Positions 52,115-61,859 of a stretch of DNA of 64,000 bases are shown one piece after another. This DNA is from Meandrina meandrites (Eukaryota; Cnidaria; Anthozoa; Scleractinia; Meandrinidae), in the NCBI GenBank assembly GCA_963693305.1, contig OY855912.1, positions 7,061,001 to 7,125,000 of the forward strand, given 5' to 3'. The position numbers and the translations under genes are program-made. Under the pieces are notes generated by a model, which had not been told where the DNA came from, ran no database searches, and worked only from the letters and a program-made list of their open reading frames with translations. Numbering within the stretch: position 1 is the first letter of the stretch; every line of letters begins with the position of its first letter.

Positions 52115-53065
52115 ATGTCGATAGCAAACTTGACTGGAGGGGAAAAACACACCCAAACGATTGCACAAATGCGATGTTCAGCTAATTTGACAGGTGGAAT
52201 ACACGAAAAGTTGATATACCTTTCAGCATTCAACATCTTTCTATCCATCACTGCAGTTTTTGGCAATTCTCTAATCCTTGTTGCCCTTTGCAAGGAGACT
52301 TCACTTCATCCACCGTCTAAGCTCTTATTACGCAGTCTGGCAACAACTGATCTCTGCGTTGGTCTCATTGCTGAACCTTTACATGTGACCTTTTGGATGT
52401 CTCTGGTTTATGAAGAAAGAAATCTTTGCGTATATGCATTTGCCTCGTACGTTATCATAGGCTATACTTTGTGTTCAGTTTCTTTGTTTACAGTGACTGC
52501 AATAAGCGTGGACAGACTTCTCGCCCTGATGTTAGGGCTGGGGTATAGGTACGTTGTAACTTTAAAGCGAACATCTGTGTTTGTAGTTATCTTTTGGATT
52601 GTGCCTACCATTGTCGCCTCGACATCGTACTTTACGAATCACCTTATAGTCCATTGGTACGGTTATATTGGTATACCACTCTGTGTAATAACTTCAACCG
52701 TTTCGTACTCTAAGATTTTTCTTACACTTCGTCATCATCAAACCCAAGTGCATGACCATCTTCACCAACAACAATCGAGCCAAATAAATTTCTTGAACTT
52801 CGCGCGATACAAGAAGGCAGTGTCCAGTGCGCTCTGGGTACAAATGACATTAGTTGCTTGTTATCTACCGTTTAATATATTTAGCGCTTTGTACAGTAAT
52901 GATAAAGTTCTATCTTCCTCCAAAATTCTCCTTTTAGATGTGACAGCGACTCTAGTTTACTTTAACTCATCGCTGAACCCATTTCTTTACTGCTGGAAGA
53001 TCAGCGAAGTAAAACTTGCAGTAAAGCAGACAATCAGAGAAGCACTTTGCTGTTTATCAATTTAG
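52115..53065 (+). CDS. Class A GPCR, melanocortin/adenosine-receptor-like group
   Basis: Single-exon frame, 316 residues, seven hydrophobic segments. The N-terminus has two ANLTGG sites for N-glycosylation. Motifs: GNSLILVAL in TM1; LRSLATTDLCVGLIAEPL in TM2; a Cys before TM3 (RNLCVYAF); SVDRLLAL at the end of TM3, where the usual DRY Tyr is Leu; a short loop 2 with no Cys, as in melanocortin/cannabinoid/adenosine-type receptors; ACYLPFN in TM6, lacking the Trp of CWxP; NSSLNPFLYCW (NPxxY) in TM7; a CC pair near the C-terminus. Such receptors form a large cnidarian expansion (recalled). The ligand is unknown; DRL and the missing Trp are family variants or altered switches. Confidence 0.92.
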   Translation: MSIANLTGGEKHTQTIAQMRCSANLTGGIHEKLIYLSAFNIFLSITAVFGNSLILVALCKETSLHPPSKLLLRSLATTDLCVGLIAEPLHVTFWMSLVYEERNLCVYAFASYVIIGYTLCSVSLFTVTAISVDRLLALMLGLGYRYVVTLKRTSVFVVIFWIVPTIVASTSYFTNHLIVHWYGYIGIPLCVITSTVSYSKIFLTLRHHQTQVHDHLHQQQSSQINFLNFARYKKAVSSALWVQMTLVACYLPFNIFSALYSNDKVLSSSKILLLDVTATLVYFNSSLNPFLYCWKISEVKLAVKQTIREALCCLSI

Positions 53066-53554
53066 TTTATCGTTGAGTTTTACATTTATTATTCCTTAGT
53101 ACAAAGTAAAGCTAAAATATTGCCCTTTATAAAAAGCTGTTTTCGTGATCTGCAAACTTTGTTTAAAAGGAAGTGGTGAATTTGACAAAATATAATTTAG
53201 AGAAGGCGTGTGCTGTAGATTAGACAATGGTTTTGCAAAGAGATCAATTGTAATTAATACAAGTCATAAATTTGATGTGTCGAGGAATCAATCAACCGTC
53301 CAGAAAAGAAACGCTAAAAAATTAAGATACCGAAGAAGGGAGGGTGGTCAAGGCGGTAACTCAGTTTTACTGACATGAGCTAGAATTCAACACTGTTAGC
53401 TTCAAATAGCCTTGAAAAAGGACAGCGGGAAAAGTTGCTTTATTCTCGTCCCTATAATGATCATATGGTTTTTACCTTAATTGCCCAAAGCTTTAATTAA
53501 AAATATTAAAGGAAAATTGTCACCTGCTGTTTTAAACTACACTGTATTAATATT
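53066..53554. other. 3' flank of the second GPCR
   Basis: AT-rich with no supported feature. It probably contains the GPCR 3' UTR. Confidence 0.4.
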
Positions 53555-54055
53555 TACCGTATTCTCGCTTTGTTTCGCTAGTACTAAATTTCGCGATTTT
53601 CAAACAAACGCGAAATTTAATACTTGTGAAATAAAGGACACGCGAAGTTGAATACTGTATAAAATTAATAAAGTAATGAAATTTAAGCTGTTGCCTTATT
53701 ATTGTTATTTCAACATGTCCAGGCTTCATGTTTAGGAGATTTTTGTTTGATTTTTCCCATCAGTTCTCTTCGACTGCATCACTCTCGCAGTCCGAACTGT
53801 CCTCTATCGCCGAGTCTTATTTAGACTGTGGAATATCTTTAGTTTTCTATTGTTTAAGATGGCGATCATACCAATTATGTTGTTACGGTTTTGAGGTTAA
53901 AGCTACATATTGAAGAATAGAAAAAAATCGCGAAATTTAATACACTTCAATTCTACCTTTCTCTCAAAATCGCAAAATTTTATACTAGCGAAATGTGGCT
54001 CTTAATTTTTCGCAAAATTTAATATTCGCGAAATTAAGTGAGAATAATTAAGGTA
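53555..54055 (-). mobile_element. Non-autonomous DNA element retaining a transposase tail, copy 2
   Basis: Starts TACCGTATTCTCGCTT and ends AAGTGAGAATAATTAAGGTA. The interior is collinear with 49424-49908 (TCAACATGTC, CTTCATGTTTAGGAG, CACTCTCGCAGTCCGAACTG, ATTTAGACTGTGGAATA). The minus-strand acidic tail plus stop is conserved around 53760-53810. Confidence 0.72.
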
Positions 54056-54715
54056 AACAGAACTGCCTAAATGTTTTTTTATAGCACTTAAAAAATTGTA
54101 TTGTTATGATTCCATTGGCATATATTGCGAATTATTGTTTTCTCCTTAATAATACACATGCCAAAAATTTCAGGGAGCTCATTGGCTGAGAGCATGTCAA
54201 TTAATCCCAAACAGTGCAAAAAGTTGAAATTGAGTTGAAAAAGTTGAAATTAAATTGATTGACAGGAAAGTGGCGAAAGCGCACCAAAACAAAATGGTGG
54301 CCGCTGTCGAAGGGTTTGGAGAGAACAAAAACATCGATTAATGCAACGTTAGACTGATTTACGACGAAAATTGTAAGTGTATAAACCAAAGTACTAGCAA
54401 CCGGGGCGTTTGTGCAACACAATAGAGGCTCTAAGAAACTACTGAAAGCTACCAATCGAGGATTTTCTTTCGCGACAGCTCGTGATTGAAGTCGCACATT
54501 TCAGCCCATACCGATGTAACTGAATGAAGAGAAAGGCACCTAATAATGTTAACCGAGAGCTTTAAAATTCCGTAGCATACAGAATCTGGTTTTACGTAGC
54601 TAACCCGGCAACTCCTTAATATTTTAATAACGAATCGGAAAGGTAAGCGACCGAACACATCTTGTTTGTCATCCAGTTAGCTTGCAGTAAAATTTGTGTA
54701 TGCGTATTATTAACA

Positions 54716-54857
54716 AGTAATCGTATGATTTTTCTCGTGCAAATTGGGATAAATCAGCACTCGTAAATTTTTCAAAGACTTCAAGTTTGATTAGCCTTTG
54801 AAAAATGTATACGTGCTGATTTATCCCAAAATTGCACTCGAAATGATGTGATTACTT
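54716..54857. mobile_element. Foldback MITE
   Basis: AAGTAATCGTATGATTTTTC...TTGGGATAAATCAGCAC pairs with GTGCTGATTTATCCCAAAAT...GATGTGATTACTT. A 142-bp imperfect hairpin with loop near 54785. Confidence 0.82.
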
Positions 54858-55469
54858 ATACTTTTCGTTGTAAATTGTATCTCATAGGTGCATGAGCCAT
54901 TGGGAAGCTTCTAATGTTACTTATTGAAACGAAGTCGTTCTTAGACATCAATTTGAAATCATCTCCAATTTGAAGTAGATTATAGCTTTTCAATACGAGT
55001 AGCAAATTCTGTGTGAAACCGCGGTATTTATGCCCTAGAGCGCTCGTTTCCCGCTAAGAAGGGAGTCAACGAATGAACCTGTTTGATATGATTGAACAGC
55101 CAGTACACAAATAATTTCACAAAGTCAATGGTGGCAAAAAAATACCTTGTTTCCACATGTCGGAAGAGAAAGGCAACCTGCAAATTGGCGTTTGTCATGT
55201 CGTTATATCTCATTAGTATTCAGCGCGTGCGGTATAGCTCTCTTCTACCCATACAACCTTTTGGTCTTGCCTTTAAGCTTTGCTCTGACAAACGTTTATT
55301 GAAATAGCTGTATGTGAAAAGATAACTTTTTAGGACTATACAGTTTATATTAGTGAATCAATTTTGATGACTCAGATGAAAACCACCAATACGCAGGCGA
55401 CATACTGTTACATGAGTACTAATTCAGATCATACCACAAGCCATACATGCGTACAAATGCTCGTCCTTT

Positions 55470-55970
55470 GGCACCTTTAGTCTTCTCCGTGCGGTTTGCA
55501 ATCAGGATAGGGACTTATTGCATGGTTTCTAATGAAGTTACTGCACCGGAAATATAAAGTTAGACCAAGGAAAGGGTCGGTTAGCAGCTCTCGCAAGGTC
55601 TCATATAAATGCAGGCTCGCTACCCAGCTTCGAGAGAAAAAAAACAATAAAACAAACAACAGGAACAAAAAAAAAAAAACAACACAAAACACAAAACACA
55701 CACACAAAAAAACAATGACGTAATGTATATGCAATGATCCCGTTGAAGCGCTGTTTTTTTTTTTTCAGGCTTCTTTATTCCAATTGCTTAAAATTGGAAA
55801 TTCACTGCGATGATCACTTATCACCTTCTTAAAAAAAACAATAGCAACGGGCTACATCAGAGGACTAGTAGAACTATATTCTAATGACAGCTTGGACACT
55901 TCTGGGTTTAACCATTTCTTTGAAGTTTATTATTCTGATACTGTAAATACATAACATATGTTTTTTAAAG
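55470..55970. repeat. Diverged duplicate of the 49.93-51.0 kb region
   Basis: Collinear stretches shared with about 49930-50050, 50534-50680 and 50935-50990: GGACTTAT.GCATGGTT, CACCGGA.AT, AGC..CTCGCA.AAGGTCTCA, AGAGGAC.AGTAGAA, CTTCTGGGTTTAA. The two elements at 50.05-50.53 and 50.69-50.93 kb are missing here. Confidence 0.6.
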
Positions 55971-56063
55971 GATTTGTTCACTTTATTTGATGATATTGCG
56001 ATCAACACTGAACAGCAATAAATATGCGCTATATAAATGCACTTTAAATGTTATCTTAAAGAA

Positions 56064-59000
56064 CTACGAAACCTGTGTAGTGGCAGTCGTAGTCATGAAA
56101 CAGACAAAGTGATATTTTGGAGCCATGCCATGAAAAGCTTCTCTTGGATCCCGTATGGACTGATTGAATTTATCCCTCCTGGTGACCGGTTGTTTTCCTG
56201 GTTTGTGGGACCATAGCCCGTCGCTATCTAAACGGTACCAGTGGAAATCAAGTCCAACTAAAGAAAAGAGTAGAGAATTATTGACTCAGCACCAGTTAAG
56301 TAAACATTTTAAATAAACAATTTATCACTTCTAACGATTGAGTGAGACGAATAAGTTAAAAAAAAATACAGAAATTAATATCCCCACGTCCCAATGTAGA
56401 CACCCGCGTGTTACATGATGTTTAGGGACTGTATGGGCTTTGGCGGATGGTTGTGCCATACTTCGTGCGTCACGTCGTTACGTCTTCGTAATCGTCTTTT
56501 TTTTTATAGTCAATAGATTATCAATATGTTTTAGAATATAGCCGCTGTATACACGCAATGGAATTCTAGCGGGCATTATTTTTTTATAGAACATAGCTAA
56601 AAAACTATAGAAGCCCGGTACCCCGGATGCAACTTTTGCTGCGTTACGAATTCAAAAACATGGCGGCAACAATCTTTTAAAGTTGTCATTTTATTTCCTT
56701 AATTATGGCCGCTAAAAACAGTTCACCTGAATTACGTTTCGGTGACTGGGAAGATGAAGACGTGGACGAGTTGTTGAGCAGTGAGTGCCAGGAAGGCGGC
56801 CGCTTTGCAAACTCGCAAGACACTGATTTAAACAAAATTGTTACGGAATCGTACTCTAAGAGCACAAAAGCAAACACAAAACGGGCTGCAAAGGTTTTTC
56901 AAGGTAAGTACAGCGATATAGAAATTCACTTTCGACTGCAAAACAGCATTAAAGTGGATTTGATTGCTGTCGTCAGGTTTCTTGGCGTAGTGTTTGTTCA
57001 TTCAGGTCAGCACGCGCGCAAGTGTGTGTGTGTTTTTTTTTAATTATTTACATTTCTATGCTATATTCTAAACCCACTAGAAGATGGTTTTCCTATGTCC
57101 TATAAGAAAATAATGCACTTTTGAGGTCTAGAAAAGCAGCTGAATGCCCTCGCCTAACGGCTCGGGCATCCACTAGCAGCTTTTCTAGACCTCAAGCGTG
57201 CATTATTTTCTTATAGAACATGGAAAACCATCTTCTAGTAGGTAAATAGGACATAGGAAAACCATCTTCTAGTGGGTTTAGAATATAGCATAGAAATGTA
57301 TTGTGTGTATACAGCGGCTATATTCTAAAAGAAAATAATGCACTTTTGAGGTCTAGAAAAGCAGCTGAATGCCCTCGCCTAACGGCTCGGGCATCCACTA
57401 GCAGCTTTTCTAGACCTCAAGCGTGCATTATTTTCTTATAGAACATGGAAAACCATCTTCTAGTAGGTAAATAGAGATGTCGATAGACTGTACTGACTGT
57501 TTAAGTTGTATTGTATGTAGATTGTCAATAAATCCATGTGCCCTTTCCTTGGGGTCTCAAGTTGTTCTGGTAGTTGCATTAAATGCGGAATACCAGTAAG
57601 GCACGACATATTTATGGTACAGGTTGTAAAATTATTATTATTAGGTTCTAAGTCATGCTAAACAGGATACATGTCGCATCACATGATTGACAGACTAATC
57701 AAGAATAAACTTTTTAATTTCACAACGAATCTATCCCTGACGTTTAAAGGGGCTTTGTCACGGATTTTAACATATTTCTGAACAGCCAAAGTTTACATTT
57801 GTGTCGAAGGAAAACAAAAAATAATAGTCCATTTTTTTTAACAATTGCCATATTATAGCACCGAAACTGTTAACAAGCGTCTTTAGCTGCAGATGGCTAC
57901 GATGGAAATGGATTACAACTTGAAAGGTTTAGCAAAACTTTTCAAGTTGTTTCCGCGCGTCTTCACAAAAATCGATATTAATAGCCGTAGTTAGTATCTA
58001 TCCACGTTTTAAGGTTATATTTTTCCTTTAGATGTTCAAAGATAATGTTTTTCATGGGTTAAGTTGCCTCCACTAATTTCAGAACAGTTTAGACCAAAAA
58101 TCTGCGAAATCCTCGTGACAGAGCTCCTTTAATTTAAGAGCTTTCCTTGGTTTTAGTCTGAGAGTGTGAAATTGTACTTACATTCTGGCGGAGAAACAAC
58201 AAGTGCTACCAAATGTCCTGCATCCTTGTGTGCAGGTGGGATGACGAAAGTCCCGTCGATAGCAGGAATGTGCTCCTCTTCTAGAGTCTCCAACCCATCA
58301 CTTTCTGCTGCTTGCTGTACCTGCAGGTCGTTAAAAGGACGCTGTATTGGATTGCCACTTCTTCTTCCAGGCCGTGCAAAGGTGTCTGTTTGTTGGTTGG
58401 TTCCATAATTGTAGCAGTTATTTAACTTCACTTTGTTAGCCGCATCCCACGGTGCTGCATCAAAGTTAGGAGCAACGCGTTTCCTTCTCCCCAAATCAGG
58501 TGACTCACCTTTTGCTATTTCTTTCAAGAGAAGGTCTTGGATGTGATACAGATTCTTATCTTTCGGCATGGTCTGGAGTAGTAATTGCTGTAATTCGACG
58601 GTGTTAGGACCTAAAACCAGTTCCGGTTTACCCATCATTGCTGATTCTACAAGGAAACCTTTGTAGCCAAGCCTCGCTGGCATGTTTTTCTCACTGTAAA
58701 TTAAGCCTTTGTTCCTCGCTGCATCAAGTCGTCCTCGTATATTCTGATACATTTGGTTACTCGGTTGAAGGACCCACTCGGGATCAGGAAGACCGGAAAA
58801 TATTGCCAAAGTTATCTTTAAGGCCTCTGCAAGACAAATGGCAGCCTTTGTTTAAGCCATGTTATAGTTATAAAAAAGGTCGATGTACCAGAATTTCTTC
58901 GAAAAACACTATTTAGGTATTGTTTCTATTAGTTGATTGTTTCTTTTTTGTGTTCTCAAATTATTATCGGATTTTCCCAAGCTATGTGGTATCGACACGC

Positions 59001-59939
59001 TAACAAAGTTGTCTATCTATCTTGCTATTGGTTAAGTCTGCATACGAGCCTAGTGGCCCATCAGGTAGGAACTTATCCCGGTTTTCGTAGCATGAAGCGA
59101 CTAGGAGTATTTCTACTTCCCCCTGGATGGGATGCTAGTCCATCGCAGCGTTACCCCCAGCAGTAAATTCGCCGGTACCCATTTATACACCTGGGTGGAG
59201 AGAGGCACTATGAGAGTAAAGTGTCTTGGTCAAGAACACAACGATCCGGAGTTCAGCGCACTAACCATTAGGCCACCGCGCCTCCCTATCTTGCTATTAG
59301 TTGAGCTTTAATCTAGTATTTTTTATTTTCGATAATTGCACGTGTGTTGTTTTCCTGCCGACGTAAAAACAAGAGTTAAGAGTATTGAAAATTTCTGTTA
59401 CCTGAGGGTGTCTGTAATCTGCCAGTTCCCGTGACAACACTCTCATTTTTTCCAGATCCTTTGATTTGAAAAAAAAAGCAAAAAAATATGCTTAATATAC
59501 TCTAGACTCGAGAAGTTTTCCCTGACAGTGGGGGACATGTTACTGGGAAATGCTTGTCTCGTTGAAAGTTGAATCAGGTTTACTTCAGTCCAACATACAT
59601 GTAAGCTTTCCTTATTTCTTTTCTTAAAACGATTGAAGTTAAACTGATTTCTACGCGGTTTCTACGTTAGGGACAAAGTACCCACAGACTAGTATTCTGC
59701 ATATAGAGTACGAATGAAACGGTACCCGGCCTCCATAAAACAGAGGGCTAAATTGGTTGCTATTCTATCGCAGCATCTGTCTGTTTGAAGACAGTTTGCC
59801 AGGGGGCTAAATGCGGAGTCCACCTACCGCACCTCACGGAAATGTTCCTTACTGAAAATGTATTCATTTCCTTTAACACACCTAAAGTTCCATCCGTTAG
59901 GAACATGAAGACAACCAAGAATGACGTGTAGGCCAGCAT
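56064..59939 (-). CDS. Gene E: secreted protein with bacterial-type NCYNY/WSHKPG motifs
   Basis: Exons in order of translation: 59882-59939, 59402-59458, 58182-58826, 56064-56257; 954 bp, 317 residues, all junctions in phase. Residues 1-20 are a signal peptide (MLAYTSFLVVFMFLTDGTLG). Exon 3 starts LKITLAIFSGLPDPEWVL, then GYKGFLVES, then LNNCYNYGTNQQTDTFARPG, then ALVVSPPE. Exon 4 gives DFHWYRLDSDGLWSHKPGKQ, SIRDPREAFHG and a short tail. The NCYNY...TDTFA.PG and DxHWYR...WSHKPG signatures recall uncharacterised bacterial proteins (from memory). Conserved Cys, Tyr, His and Asp could be catalytic, but no reaction is known. If the exon 3 donor (GTAAGT at 58181) is not used, the frame stops ten codons later. 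An in-frame upstream exon may extend the N-terminus. Introns carry a SINE and other elements. Confidence 0.85.
56529..57330. mobile_element. Inverted-repeat element in gene E intron 3, carrying a host-like exon
   Basis: Ends TTTTAGAATATAGCCGCTGT and, reversed on the right, the identical 20 bases; pairing continues through ATACAC.CAAT. Between the ends lie an ATG exon with a good donor (56705-56903) and a palindromic block (57055-57296). No transposase seen. Confidence 0.7.
56705..56903 (+). other. Orphan first exon, possibly DUF3504/ZMYM-QRICH1-like
   Basis: ATG followed by 66 codons (MAAKNSSPELRFGDWEDEDV...; LNKIVTESYSKSTKANTKRA; AKVFQ) and a GTAAGT donor at 56904. The acidic start followed by STKANTKRAAKVFQ resembles the opening of cnidarian DUF3504 (Crypton-derived, ZMYM/QRICH1-like) proteins. 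No downstream exon was found, so it is probably an orphan exon carried by the surrounding element. It is antisense to gene E. Confidence 0.4.
57106..57474. repeat. Duplicated 144-bp hairpin
   Basis: 57106-57249 and 57331-57474 appear identical. Each contains GAGGTCTAGAAAAGCAGCTG pairing with CAGCTTTTCTAGACCTC around a CCCTCGCCTAACGGCTCGGG loop. The second copy lies just outside the right end of the inverted-repeat element. Confidence 0.92.
57744..58132. mobile_element. TTAA-bounded MITE in gene E intron 3
   Basis: Left TTAAAGGGGCTTTGTCACGG, right CGTGACAGAGCTCCTTTAA. The interior matches 15934-16320 in inverse orientation. It ends about 50 bp downstream of the exon 3 donor of gene E. Confidence 0.8.
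59033..59286 (-). mobile_element. tRNA-derived SINE, copy 3, B box deleted
   Basis: Minus strand: GAGGCGCGGTGGCCTAATGG, then AACTCCGGATCG runs directly into TTGTGTTCTTGACCAAGACA. Compared with the 47.4-kb copy, the segment holding the B box (GGTTCGAGCCC) is missing. The rest of the body and the CTGATGGGCCACTAGGCTCG end are well preserved. It lies in the gene E intron between exons 2 and 3. Confidence 0.87.
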
Positions 59940-60300
59940 ATTCCTGTGAGAAGAAAAGAAAAAAATTCTGCCTGTTCAACGAGTTAATAAATCAAATTTA
60001 ATTTTCTTTTCAGTTATGAATGAATCGACTCTTACTTTACAGTCAAATTGTGTCGAGTTTGCTAATTCTCTTCTGTTTTGGATGTGGCCATTATTCACGG
60101 CAGGCAATGAATGAATACTTCCGGTGGGAAGACATGATCAGTACAAATTTAAAATGAAACCGAGTGACAGAGGGTAAAAAAGTCCGCTCAAAAATAACAT
60201 CAGTAGGAAAAAAAAAATCAAAAATCAAACAGAAACCGATAGGTGATATCGAAAGCGCTGAATTTGTATCTGTAACCGGTAAAGAAGTTGTATTTAGGTT
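59920..60300. repeat. Direct duplication with 61284-61740 (gene E 5' end)
   Basis: GTAGGCCAGCATATTCCTGT (gene E exon 1 start and its acceptor) recurs as GTAGGCCAGTATGTTCTTGT at about 61283. TTTTGGATGTGGCCATTATT through ATCTGTAACCGGTAAAGA (60078-60285) recurs at about 61503-61725 with few changes. The second exon 1 copy has ATA where gene E has its ATG, so it is a pseudo-exon. Confidence 0.8.
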
Positions 60301-61283
60301 ATAAATCAAATTTAATTTCTTTTCAGTTACATTTTGTACAACGAATCGTACGTACAAGAAACCTTAACCTTTTAAGTTACTTTATTGATTCTTAAAACAA
60401 TATATGACAAGTTCTAACAATGTTCTTAGCCCTAAATAACAATAGAAGTATTGTTTACAGCGGGTGAATGAAACTAGGTTTCTAGAGTGGTATTATCTTA
60501 CTAGGCAAAGTTGCTATAGTAAGTTTAACTTCCCCCTTCAACCCTACCTGCCACACTAAATTATGTGAGTGCCTATCGTCACGAAAACTACAGTCGTGTA
60601 GTTCAAGAACCGTTAATTTAATTTAATTTAATTTAATTTAATTTTAAGGGAACATTTGAAGACCGATCGCGAGAAAGACAATGAACATTTCGGTTGTGAA
60701 ATGCGACGCATGCGTGATGCTTGGCGATGACTTCAATATGCGATGACAAGAGCTTGTCGTCATGCAGTTGGCGGTAATTATAAATTTAAAATCGTTTTCT
60801 ACTTCTATCTCGGAAACCAAAAACGGTTTTCTTTTCGAATTTTTTGCAAAAGAAAGACAATCAAATTTCCTTTAAGGAGATGTGAAAAAAGAAAATTCGC
60901 ATTTTTGAGTGAAATTGAGGTATACTGTAAAATAACTGCCTCGTTAATTTTTTATTCAAACTTGCAAACATAATTCGAACCGACGCTTATAGAACAGGAA
61001 ACCTCGCTTAACTTTTTATTTAAACTTGTAAATATTCGAACCGTCGCTTTGAACCGACTAGATCCAATTTAACCCGAGTAAAATTTCGTGACGGCATAAA
61101 AATCCAACAGAAGGTTCATAATCTCTTAGAAAATTCACGCAAGAGGCAATTCACGTAAGACTTTACTAAGACAACATCAGCAGGGATTTTGCAATCAAAA
61201 TTCCAAAAGCATGGCCGGATGCCCACATTTTTGGCTCAGCTGTATAGGAAATAGCATTGTTTAAAGGGGCATTTGATTGACCT
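60301..61283. other. Intergenic between the two duplicate segments
   Basis: Apart from the TTTAA microsatellite I see no supported feature. Confidence 0.45.
60613..60645. repeat. (TTTAA)n microsatellite
   Basis: About six tandem TTTAA units, ending in TTTTAAGGG. Confidence 0.95.
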
Positions 61284-61770
61284 GTAGGCCAGTATGTTCT
61301 TGTCCCAAAAAAACAAAATAGCTTCTTAATGTATTGCGCTTGGTGGATGAAAGCTTCAACACAACAGAAGAACTAAGCAACATTTGAAAACACCAGCACC
61401 GCCATTTTTGCTATTTTTAATTGCAAAAAGTCCAAAATAATATCGCCAGTACCTAAAATGCATGAATCAGTCAAATTTTGTCGAGTTTGCCAATTCCCGT
61501 TTGTTTTGGATGTGGCCATTATTCACAGCAGGCAATGAATAAATACTTTCGGTGGGAAGACATGATCAGTACAAATTTAAAAACGAAACCAGGTGACAGA
61601 GGTAAAAAAAGTCCGCTCAAAAAGTAACATCGGTAGAAAAAACAAAACAAAAACAAATCACAAAAAATCAAACAGAAACCGATAAGTGATATCGAAAGCA
61701 CTGAATTTGTATCTGTAACTGGTAAAGACTGAGTTGTAATTAGCATTTCGAAGCATTTATGGTAACTCAC

Positions 61771-61859
61771 CGTTTTTGAAATTGGTACTGCTTCTGTTGA
61801 TCCTGGTAGAAAGCTGGGACACTGGAGGACTGAAGGTCTTCAACTGAATGATCTTGTTT
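61771..61859 (-). other. Candidate upstream exon of gene E
   Basis: Acceptor CTTTGCAG and donor GTGAGT bracket 89 bp that stay open as KQDHSVEDLQSSSVPAFYQD...QFQK. Joined to the exon beginning GAATATGCTGG it stays in frame (K-R-N-M-L-A-Y). Gene E could then have a cytoplasmic N-terminal extension and be a type II membrane protein. The exon could equally be 5' UTR. Confidence 0.4.

Larger units (their letters stand above)
54056..56063. other. Intergenic between GPCR 2 and gene E
   Basis: Contains a foldback (54716-54857) and sequence duplicated from about 50 kb (55470-55970), listed separately. Also an A-rich stretch at 55630-55710. No gene supported. Confidence 0.5.

Noticed and set aside
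58153..58181. Ending gene E at the stop just past exon 3
   Set aside because: A canonical GTAAGT precedes it, and an exon at 56064-56257 continues the family motif (DFHWYR...WSHKPG) in phase, so the short form is less likely.
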